A program made the translations under genes and the position numbers. Of a stretch of 34,689 bases of DNA, positions 27,658 through 34,689 are shown one piece after another. The DNA comes from Rhizophagus prolifer (taxonomy: Eukaryota; Glomeromycota; Glomeromycetes; Glomerales; Glomeraceae): contig NQWY01024834.1 of assembly GCA_019425655.1 (NCBI GenBank), positions 1 to 34,689 of the forward strand, given 5' to 3'. Every line of letters starts with the position of its first letter. The first letter of the stretch is position 1. The notes under the pieces are model-generated. The model was not told where the DNA came from. It did not search any database and was given only the letters and a program-made list of their open reading frames with translations.

Positions 27658-27969
27658 CTAATAAAATAGATCAAAAATATCTTTGATATCATCATACAAA
27701 TCTTTCCAATCAGGATTAGTTGACTGAATCAAATCTATTTTCTTTTGCCTGGAACCAGCTTTGATTTGTTTTTCTCTGGCAATAGCATCTCCAATCTCCT
27801 GAAAAGATTCCCAATAAACCAATTTGTACAAATTGTATCTGCTGGTAAAGCTGTTTTGATATTTGTTCTGTCTGTGTTCAATGACTCTTTCCGGCAAATT
27901 GGATGTAACACCAACATATAATGTAGTGTTGTTTTTATTGGTCATTATATAAATAAAGCCGGGTTTCAT
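27658..27969 (-). CDS. Solitary GIY-YIG nuclease-domain protein
   Basis: The 103-residue protein is a single GIY-YIG domain of the UPF0213/YhbQ type. Seen: FIYIMTN (Tyr7, first tyrosine), LYVGVT (Tyr18 and Gly20), catalytic-type Arg28 in PERVIEHR, Glu66 in AIAREKQIK and the C-terminal NPDWKDLY. All usual catalytic positions are filled, so it may be an active nuclease. No intron, restriction partner or transposase is adjacent. REP-like repeats lie on both sides. Flavobacteria often carry several such genes; the biological role is unknown. Confidence 0.88.
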   Translation of the reverse strand: MKPGFIYIMTNKNNTTLYVGVTSNLPERVIEHRQNKYQNSFTSRYNLYKLVYWESFQEIGDAIAREKQIKAGSRQKKIDLIQSTNPDWKDLYDDIKDIFDLFY

Positions 27970-28078
27970 ATCCTAAAATTAATAAAAGATCGGTTTAATT
28001 CGTTAGCAATGACAAAATCAAATATTATTTTTCAAAAGACCATTCTTTGTTTTTTATCTAAGTAACAATCCCCAACAA

Positions 28079-28111
28079 TTGGCAACTAATAAAATGTTGC
28101 GTAAATTACGC
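28079..28111 (+). promoter_or_regulatory. M16 peptidase promoter with perfect palindrome
   Basis: TTG at 28079-28081 and TAAATTAC at 28102-28109 stand 20 bases apart and could be the -33 and -7 elements. The -7 area is inside the palindrome GCGTAAATTACGC (28099-28111), a possible operator. The transcript would begin about 22 bases before the start codon. Confidence 0.4.
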
Positions 28112-28134
28112 TCCGAAAAAATAAAAGTATTACT

Positions 28135-31047
28135 ATGAAAAAACTATTTATTTCGATTTCACTATTATTTATGATGAATGCAATGGCACAGAAATTTGAA
28201 ACACAAACCAATACAGATAAACAGGGTTATACCTACGAGACGGTAAAAAACGACCAGTCAGGCGTTAGGGTTTACACCTTAAAAAACGGACTGAAAGTCT
28301 ATCTTGCTAAAAATGATGATGCACCAAGAATCCAGACTTATATCCCTGTAAGAACTGGTTCCAACAATGACCCAAGCGATAATACAGGATTAGCACATTA
28401 CCTGGAACATATGGTTTTCAAGGGAACTTCTAAATTGGGAACCAGCGATTGGGCAAAGGAAAAAGCTTTGCTAGCGCAGATTTCTGATTTGTATGAGCAG
28501 CACAAAGCAGAAAAAGACCCTGCAAAGAAAAAAGCATTATACAAGAAAATAGACGAAGTATCTCAGGAAGCGTCAAAATATGCGATCGCTAATGAGTATG
28601 ATAAAGCGATCTCTTCTCTTGGAGCAACCGGAACCAACGCGCACACCTGGTTAGACGAAACGGTTTACAAAAACAACATCCCGTCCAACGAACTGGAAAA
28701 ATGGCTGAAAGTGGAGCATGAGCGTTTCTCCGAATTGGTTTTGAGATTATTCCACACAGAATTGGAAGCGGTTTATGAAGAATATAACCGTGCGCAGGAT
28801 AACGACGGAAGATTGGTCAACTACGCAATGATGGAAGCATTGTTTCCTAAACATCCAAACGGTCAGCAAACAACCATTGGAACTTCGGAACACTTGAAAA
28901 GCCCTTCTATGGTAGCGATTCACAAATATTTCGATACTTACTATGTGCCTAATAATATGGCAGTCGTTTTAGTTGGTGATTTGGATTTTGATAAAACCAT
29001 TAAACTGGTGGATCAGTATTTTGGAACATTCAAATACAAAGAATTACCAATGAAGAAAATGGTGTCTGAGGAGCCAATGACCAGCATTGTTTCCAGAACG
29101 GTAAAAAGTCCTTCTGCACCAAGAATGACCATGGCCTGGAGAACAGATTCTAACGGAACACAGGAAGCCAGATTAGCTGATGTTGTTGCCGAAATATTGA
29201 GTAACAGTGGAGACGCTGGTTTGATTGATCTTAACATCAATCAGAAACAAAAAACACTTGGTGCCGGTGCATATGAATCACCTTTCAAAACTTATGGTGC
29301 ATTTGTTTTAAGCGTGGTTCCGAAAGATGGACAAAGCTTCGATGATGCTAAGAAATTGCTATTGGAACAAATCGATCTGGTTAAAAAAGGACAATTCCCG
29401 GACTGGATGCTGAATGCTATCGTGAATGACCTGAAAGTTCAGAGAATGAAACGTTGGGAAACTGCTGACGGATTAGCTACAACATTATATTCTACTTATA
29501 TCGGTAACAGAACCTGGGAGCAGGAACTGGATGAGATCAACCAATATGAAGCCATTACAAAAGCGGATGTTGTGAAATTTGCTAATGATTTTTTCAAGGA
29601 TAATTATGTAGTCGTTTACAAAGAAAAAGGTGTTAATGACAAATTAGTTCGTGTAGAAAACCCGGGCATCACGCCAATCAAATTAAACAGAGAAGCGCAA
29701 TCGCCTTTCCTAAAAGATATCATTAATACAAAATCTTCTGATATAAAGCCTCAGTTCATTGATTTCAAAACAGCAATTGCTACTTCTACAATCAAAGACA
29801 AGAAAATCAGCTTCGTTAAAAATAAATATAACGAAGTGGCTCAGGTTAATTATATTTTCCCTTTCGGAACAGATAATGACAAGGAACTGGCTCTTGGTGT
29901 AACTGTGTTGCAGTATCTTGGAACTGATAAATATACGCCGGAACAATTGAAAGAAGAATTTTACAAACTGGGAATTTCTAATACTTTCAGAACAGCGAAC
30001 GATCAGATGATTATTACCCTGAGTGGGCTGGAAAGCAATATGCCAAAAGGAGTAGAATTGATGAATCATTGGATCAATAACGTAAAAGCCGATAAAGGCA
30101 TCTATGACCAGACAGTGAAAACAATTCTGGAATCCAGAGAAGTGGCTAAAAAAGATAAAAATAAAATCATGGCAGCTTTAGCAAACTATGCTAAGTTTGG
30201 AAAAGACTCCAGAATGACGGATGTAATTTCCAAAGAACGTCTGCAAAGTATTGATGTGAACGAGTTGATGTCAAAAATCAAAACCCTGAATCAATATCCT
30301 TATGAAGTTTTCCTTTACGGAGAGAACCAAAAAGGACTTGAAAAAGCCGTAAAACCTTTTATTATTAATACAAAACTGCAGCCTTCAAAAGCTAAGGAAT
30401 ATGCAGAACCTTCAACAGAAGGCAAGGTATATTTCACGAACTATGATATGGTACAGATGGAAATGTCTAAGGTAGCAAAAGCTGGAAATGTAGATATTGC
30501 TAATTTTGGAAAAGCCAATGTGTTTAATGAATATTTTGGACGTGGATTATCATCTATCGTTTTCCAGGAGATCCGCGAAAGTAAGTCTTTGGCCTATTCT
30601 GCTTATGTTTCCTATGCTAATGCCACGGAAAAAAATCATCCAAATTATGTCACCAATTATATCGGAACACAAGCCAACAAATTACCTTTAGCCGTAGCTG
30701 CAATGAGTGACCTGATGGCAGATTTTCCTCAGATTCCGGCTCAGTTCGAGAATGCAAAAGGCTCTGCTTTGAAGCAAATTGCATCCAACAGAATCAACAG
30801 GACTAATATCTTCTATAACCAATTGGCGTTACAAAAATTAGGGCTGGATTATGATGTCAGAAAGGATGTTTATGCTGAGATACAATCTTTGACACTGCCT
30901 CAACTGACATCTTTTTATAATTCCGAAATCAAACCATTGAAATACAATACCGCAATCATCGGAAAAAAAGAAAACCTGAATATGGATTCTATCAACAAAA
31001 TGGGAGAGTTCAAAGAGGTAAGTCTTGAAGAGATCTTTGGATATTAA
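28135..31047 (+). CDS. Insulinase-like zinc metallopeptidase, M16 family
   Basis: A 970-residue exported peptidase with signal peptide MKKLFISISLLFMMNAMAQ. The first M16 unit has the inverted zinc motif HYLEH (His88, Glu91, His92) and a third ligand probably in EAVYEEYNR (about residue 211-216); a charged helical insertion of about 50 residues separates them (KEKALLAQISDLYEQHKAEK region). The second half carries the usual inactive M16 units (from about residue 540, and RGLSSIVFQEIRESKSLAYSAY near 800). It should degrade peptides in the periplasm, perhaps cleared signal or nutrient peptides. Monocistronic with its own terminator. Confidence 0.94.
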   Translation: MKKLFISISLLFMMNAMAQKFETQTNTDKQGYTYETVKNDQSGVRVYTLKNGLKVYLAKNDDAPRIQTYIPVRTGSNNDPSDNTGLAHYLEHMVFKGTSKLGTSDWAKEKALLAQISDLYEQHKAEKDPAKKKALYKKIDEVSQEASKYAIANEYDKAISSLGATGTNAHTWLDETVYKNNIPSNELEKWLKVEHERFSELVLRLFHTELEAVYEEYNRAQDNDGRLVNYAMMEALFPKHPNGQQTTIGTSEHLKSPSMVAIHKYFDTYYVPNNMAVVLVGDLDFDKTIKLVDQYFGTFKYKELPMKKMVSEEPMTSIVSRTVKSPSAPRMTMAWRTDSNGTQEARLADVVAEILSNSGDAGLIDLNINQKQKTLGAGAYESPFKTYGAFVLSVVPKDGQSFDDAKKLLLEQIDLVKKGQFPDWMLNAIVNDLKVQRMKRWETADGLATTLYSTYIGNRTWEQELDEINQYEAITKADVVKFANDFFKDNYVVVYKEKGVNDKLVRVENPGITPIKLNREAQSPFLKDIINTKSSDIKPQFIDFKTAIATSTIKDKKISFVKNKYNEVAQVNYIFPFGTDNDKELALGVTVLQYLGTDKYTPEQLKEEFYKLGISNTFRTANDQMIITLSGLESNMPKGVELMNHWINNVKADKGIYDQTVKTILESREVAKKDKNKIMAALANYAKFGKDSRMTDVISKERLQSIDVNELMSKIKTLNQYPYEVFLYGENQKGLEKAVKPFIINTKLQPSKAKEYAEPSTEGKVYFTNYDMVQMEMSKVAKAGNVDIANFGKANVFNEYFGRGLSSIVFQEIRESKSLAYSAYVSYANATEKNHPNYVTNYIGTQANKLPLAVAAMSDLMADFPQIPAQFENAKGSALKQIASNRINRTNIFYNQLALQKLGLDYDVRKDVYAEIQSLTLPQLTSFYNSEIKPLKYNTAIIGKKENLNMDSINKMGEFKEVSLEEIFGY

Positions 31048-31072
31048 TCAAATTGATCCGCATAATAATGAG

Positions 31073-31100
31073 AAGTGAAACCATGTGTTTCACTTTTTTT
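31073..31100 (+). terminator. M16 peptidase terminator
   Basis: 9-bp stem AAGTGAAAC (31073-31081) with GTTTCACTT (31087-31095), five-base loop, then a T run to 31100. Confidence 0.88.
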
Positions 31101-31161
31101 ATTTCAAGCAACATGTTTATAATAAGCCGGTTAGATTAATTATATCAATTTAAAATCATTC

Positions 31162-31185
31162 TTAACAGAACTTTTGTTAATTTTG
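31162..31185 (+). promoter_or_regulatory. Promoter and inverted repeat before the metal-efflux locus
   Basis: TAATTTTG at 31178-31185 is a perfect -7 box. It ends four bases before the GTG start at 31190, so the transcript would begin about at the start codon. The inverted repeat TTAACA (31162-31167) and TGTTAA (31175-31180), spacer seven, overlaps the box and could be an operator. Confidence 0.5.
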
Positions 31186-31189
31186 ATCA

Positions 31190-31570
31190 GTGAAAAAACT
31201 GATTGCAATATTGTTATTGTCGTTATACTTGGTTTCTACAACCGAGCTGTATCAGTTTTTGAAAATGCCGGTGTTGATAGAACATTATTTAGAGCACAAA
31301 GGAGAAAACCCAAAAATCACCTTGGTTTCTTTTATTAAAATGCATTATGACAATCCGGTGAAAGATGCGGATTATAAGACCGATCAGCAACTACCTTTTA
31401 TCTCACATGGATCTCATCTTGTTGTAGTTTTTACCTTAGCATCACCATTTACACTTCACTTTCCTAAAAATATTCTGCAGGTAATACCGTCCAAAAAATC
31501 TTTTTATAAGGGCAATTTTTATAATCTGGAAATCCTGAATTCTATCTGGCAACCGCCAAAGTTTTGTTAA
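31190..31570 (+). CDS. Small exported protein upstream of the metal-efflux pump (GTG start)
   Basis: No characterised family is recognised. The 126-residue protein has a hydrophobic N-terminus (KKLIAILLLSLYLVST) that should be a signal peptide or anchor. The mature part includes MPVLIEHYLEHKGENPKITL, several His residues (HYLEH, KMHYDNP, SHGSHLVV) and a C-terminal WQPPKFC. I recall proteins of this type ahead of CzcA/CusA pumps in Bacteroidetes, and the His content would suit a metal-related periplasmic role, but this is inference. GTG 31190 is chosen because the next in-frame ATG would lose the whole signal sequence. Confidence 0.72.
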   Translation: MKKLIAILLLSLYLVSTTELYQFLKMPVLIEHYLEHKGENPKITLVSFIKMHYDNPVKDADYKTDQQLPFISHGSHLVVVFTLASPFTLHFPKNILQVIPSKKSFYKGNFYNLEILNSIWQPPKFC

Positions 31571-31692
31571 TTTTTTTGATTTTCTTCTTCCTCATTCAAA
31601 ATAACGGAAGTTATTCCGATAGGTAATATGTCTGTTTACAGATGATGCTTCGATCGGGACATAATATATTCATCAAGATTAATAAATTTTTT

Positions 31693-34689
31693 ATGCTTAC
31701 AAAAATCATTGAGTTTTCTGTAAAGAATAAACTCATTATTGCACTGTTGGTTTTGGGACTGATAGGCGTAGGATCTTATCAGGTAACCAAGCTGCCGATA
31801 GATGCAGTACCCGACATTACCAACAATCAGGTACAGGTTATTACCATTGCGCCTTCTTTTGGGGCTACAGATATAGAGCGGCTCGTAACTTTCCCGATAG
31901 AGCAGGCTAATAATAATATTTCGGGATTAAAGGAAATCCGGAGCTTTTCCAGGTTCGGTCTGTCGTTGGTAACGATAGTTTTCGAGGATAATGTAGATGT
32001 GTACTGGGCGAGGCAACAGGTTGCGGAAAGGCTTCAGCAGGTTCAATCCGTCATTCCTCAAGGTATAGGAACACCACAGTTAGGACCCATTTCTACAGGA
32101 CTGGGCGAGATCTATCAATATGTGGTAAGACCCGAAAAAGGTTACGAAAAACAATACAATACTACAGAGCTGAGAACCATACAGGATTGGATTGTGAGAA
32201 GGCAGCTGCTGGGTGTGAAAGGTGTTGCGGAAGTCAGCAGTTTTGGCGGAAAGCTGAAACAATATGAGATTGCCGTGAATCCCGATAGACTGAACGCTTA
32301 CGGGATTACCATCAACGATGTGTTTGATGCCCTGAATACCAATAACCAAAATACTGGCGGTGCCTATATCGAAAAAGGACCAACGGTTCTTTACATTAGA
32401 AGCGAAGGTTTAATAGGTAATATTGAAGATATTCAAAATATTGCCATTGCAACCAAAAAGAATGATATTCCGTTGTTTATTCGGGATATTGCGAAGGTTA
32501 AAACAGGTTTTGCTACCCGTTACGGAGCAATGACCTATAACGATCAGGGTGAAGTTTCGGGAGCTGTGGTGATGATGCTTAAAGGCGAAAATAGCAATCA
32601 GGTCATTAAAAATGTTAAAGAAAAAATAGCTCAAATACAGAAAACACTTCCAAAAGGAGTAGTGATAGAACCTTTCCTTGATCGCACAAAAATGGTAAAC
32701 AATGCCATAGGAACAGTAGAAAAAAACCTGACGGAAGGTGCTTTAATCGTAGTTTTTGTATTGGTTCTTTTCCTCGGGAATTTTCGGGCAGGATTGCTTG
32801 TGGCATCAGTAATCCCTTTGGCCATGCTATTTGCGATATGTATGATGAATCTTTTCGGGGTTAGCGGTAACCTGATGAGTCTCGGCGCACTGGATTTTGG
32901 TTTGATTATAGACGGAGCAGTGATTATTGTAGAATCGGTACTGCATCAGTTCAGTCATAATTCAAAGTTTAAAAAAATGTTTTCAGTCGGAAAACAGGAA
33001 ATGGATAGCATCGTTATAGACTCAGCTGGGAAAATGATGAATAGTGCTGTTTTCGGACAGATAATTATCCTCATTGTTTATCTCCCGATTCTTACTTTGC
33101 AGGGCATCGAAGGAAAAATGTTCAAACCTATGGCGGAAACTGTAGCCTTTGCATTGCTAGGAGCTTTCTTACTTTCATTAACATATATTCCGATGATGAG
33201 TGCTTTATTACTAAGAAAAAAAAGCAGCAAGCCCGGATTTTCGGATAGAATGATGAAGAATGTGGAACAGATTTATCTTAAAGCCCTTCTGAAAGTCCTC
33301 AGGATTCCGAAATTAATTTTTTCCGCAGTTGTAATATTATTTTTATTGGCAGTTATTATCCTGAGCAGGCTGGGAGGCGAATTCATCCCTTCTCTGGAAG
33401 AAGGTGATTTTGCGGTAGATACCAGAGTATTACCGGGCAGCAATCTTACGACAACCATAGAAAGTACCCAAAAAGCTGCTCATATCCTGAAATCCAGATT
33501 TCCGGAGGTAGAAAAAGTGGTTACAAAAATAGGAAGTGGTGAGGTCCCTACTGACCCAATGCCGATGGATGCGTCGGATATGATGGTCATTCTTAAGGAT
33601 AAAAAAGAATGGACTTCAGCCACTACTTTTCCGGAACTAGCAAATAAAATGAGCAAAGAATTGCAAGATGTCCCGGGAGTTACGGCGAGTTTTCAATTTC
33701 CGGTTCAGATGCGTTTTAATGAGTTGATGACAGGTGCAAGGCAAGATGTAGTTGTGAAAATTTTTGGTGACGATCTGGATGTTCTTTCTCAGAACGCACA
33801 GAAACTTGGCAAAATAATAGAAACGGTAGAAGGAACCCAGAATCTGTACATAGAGCCAATCTCTGGAATGCCACAGGTAATTATAGAATACAACCGTCCT
33901 TTGATAGCACAGTATCACCTGTCAATTTCGGATATCAACAGGATTGTGAATGCTGCTTTTGCAGGACAGAGCACAGGTTTGATTTTTGAAGGAGAGAAAC
34001 GTTTTGATATGGTTGTCCGTCTTGATTCTAACGATCGTAAAAACGTGAATGATATTAAAAATCTTCTTGTTCCAACTCCTTTTGGAAATCAGATTCCTCT
34101 TTCGCAACTGGCAAAAGTAGAAGTAAAAAATGGTCCGAACCAAATCCAAAGAGAAAATGCACAAAGAAGAATTGTCGTAGGATTTAATATTAAAGGACGA
34201 GATGTACAGAGCATCGTAGAAGAACTCCAAGGTAAGGTGGACAAAGAGATGAAACTCCCTACCGGTTATTATATGACATACGGAGGCTCCTTTGAAAACC
34301 TGAATAATGCCAAACAACGCCTTATGGTAGCCGTTCCCATTGCATTGGCTCTTATTTTTGTAATGTTGTTTTTTGCATTTAAATCTATTAAAGAAAGTTT
34401 ACTGATTTACACGGCAATCCCACTTTCCATTATTGGAGGCGTATTTCTTTTGGCTCTTCGGGGGATGCCTTTTAGTATCAGCGCAGGAGTCGGTTTTATT
34501 GCACTTTTTGGTGTAGCCGTACTGAATGGTATTGTTTTGATTTCAGAATTTAACCGACTTTACAAAAGCGGTATCCGAAATATTGTAAGAATTGTTGTTG
34601 ATGGCGGTGAGTCCCGACTGCGCCCCGTGCTGATGACGGCTTTCGTGGCATCGTTAGGCTTTATCCCGATGGCAGTAAGCAACGGTGCA
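31693..34689 (+). CDS. czcA: CzcA-type heavy-metal efflux RND transporter (3' end outside window)
   Basis: An inner-membrane proton-driven pump that exports heavy-metal cations with a membrane-fusion partner and an outer-membrane channel. The frame is open for 999 codons to the window edge; family members usually exceed 1020 residues and some Bacteroidetes forms are near 1450. Seen: KLPIDAVPDITNNQVQV near the N-terminus, the porter segment, and in TM4 DFGLIIDGAVIIVE (residues 401-414), the pattern of the HME1 (Zn/Co/Cd) group rather than the Cu/Ag group. The end IPMAVSNGA matches the late TM block. ATA and other codons are used more freely than in neighbouring genes. The 122 bases upstream hold a small hairpin (CGGAA at 31605, TTCCG at 31614). 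Confidence 0.95.
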   Translation, partial: MLTKIIEFSVKNKLIIALLVLGLIGVGSYQVTKLPIDAVPDITNNQVQVITIAPSFGATDIERLVTFPIEQANNNISGLKEIRSFSRFGLSLVTIVFEDNVDVYWARQQVAERLQQVQSVIPQGIGTPQLGPISTGLGEIYQYVVRPEKGYEKQYNTTELRTIQDWIVRRQLLGVKGVAEVSSFGGKLKQYEIAVNPDRLNAYGITINDVFDALNTNNQNTGGAYIEKGPTVLYIRSEGLIGNIEDIQNIAIATKKNDIPLFIRDIAKVKTGFATRYGAMTYNDQGEVSGAVVMMLKGENSNQVIKNVKEKIAQIQKTLPKGVVIEPFLDRTKMVNNAIGTVEKNLTEGALIVVFVLVLFLGNFRAGLLVASVIPLAMLFAICMMNLFGVSGNLMSLGALDFGLIIDGAVIIVESVLHQFSHNSKFKKMFSVGKQEMDSIVIDSAGKMMNSAVFGQIIILIVYLPILTLQGIEGKMFKPMAETVAFALLGAFLLSLTYIPMMSALLLRKKSSKPGFSDRMMKNVEQIYLKALLKVLRIPKLIFSAVVILFLLAVIILSRLGGEFIPSLEEGDFAVDTRVLPGSNLTTTIESTQKAAHILKSRFPEVEKVVTKIGSGEVPTDPMPMDASDMMVILKDKKEWTSATTFPELANKMSKELQDVPGVTASFQFPVQMRFNELMTGARQDVVVKIFGDDLDVLSQNAQKLGKIIETVEGTQNLYIEPISGMPQVIIEYNRPLIAQYHLSISDINRIVNAAFAGQSTGLIFEGEKRFDMVVRLDSNDRKNVNDIKNLLVPTPFGNQIPLSQLAKVEVKNGPNQIQRENAQRRIVVGFNIKGRDVQSIVEELQGKVDKEMKLPTGYYMTYGGSFENLNNAKQRLMVAVPIALALIFVMLFFAFKSIKESLLIYTAIPLSIIGGVFLLALRGMPFSISAGVGFIALFGVAVLNGIVLISEFNRLYKSGIRNIVRIVVDGGESRLRPVLMTAFVASLGFIPMAVSNGA

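Noticed and set aside
27658-27969. GIY-YIG gene as a homing endonuclease in an intron
   Set aside because: No interrupted host gene, intron structure or second functional domain is present; the protein is a single small domain.
33922-34317. 131-codon open frame opposite czcA
   Set aside because: czcA is unmistakable here and the opposite frame has no family features.

Overview
This window looks like chromosomal DNA from an AT-rich flavobacterium, most likely Chryseobacterium or a close relative in the Weeksellaceae. The evidence is a type IX secretion sorting tail, a GldI-like lipoprotein, monomeric isocitrate dehydrogenase, a TonB-plug protein with no barrel, LuxC-type acyl-CoA reductase, many T-rich hairpin terminators, and promoters of the Bacteroidetes type (-7 box TAnnTTTG, weak or absent Shine-Dalgarno). 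The genus is an inference. No rRNA, tRNA, CRISPR array, transposase, prophage or virus-like element was seen. Twenty-eight protein genes cover most of the window; the first and last are cut by its edges.

Layout. 1-5.6 kb: the end of an rRNA pseudouridine synthase gene (+), then on the minus strand a plug/macroglobulin-like envelope protein and isocitrate dehydrogenase. 5.7-7.3 kb: a minus-strand pair made of a short T9SS-sorted protein and a secreted protein with five RCC1-like repeats. 7.4-8.5 kb: thiol peroxidase and a Crp/Fnr regulator (+). 8.6-10.4 kb: kdsD-tatC (-), divergent from recQ (+) at 10.6-12.8 kb. 12.9-15.4 kb: a compact plus-strand operon of glycosyltransferase, membrane hydroxylase and lipoprotein. 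15.4-16.5 kb: mnmD and a NUDIX hydrolase (-), divergent from ilvE (+). 17.8-19.5 kb: two folding lipoproteins, GldI-like and a cyclophilin-FKBP fusion (+). 19.5-22.2 kb: bacteriophytochrome and heme oxygenase (-), overlapping by 20 bases. 22.4-26.2 kb: ferredoxin, serC and a serA-DUF1015 fusion (-), divergent from acyl-CoA reductase (+). 27.3-28.1 kb: the only gene-poor stretch, holding REP-like inverted repeats around a small GIY-YIG protein. 28.1-31.0 kb: an M16 peptidase. 31.2 kb to the end: a small exported protein and a CzcA-type metal efflux pump that runs off the window.

How the genes work together. The clearest functional unit is the photoreceptor operon: heme oxygenase makes the biliverdin that the phytochrome kinase binds. 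SerC and SerA catalyse two steps of serine synthesis, and the fused DUF1015 domain suggests a further linked role. GldI-like protein and the PPIase fusion probably help fold exported proteins, including T9SS cargo such as the 7 kb pair. Most of the rest is flavobacterial housekeeping. The points most worth a second look are the SerA-DUF1015 fusion, the RCC1-like repeats, the GIY-YIG/REP-like locus, an orphan terminator in front of recQ, and the possibly leaderless and differently biased metal-efflux locus.
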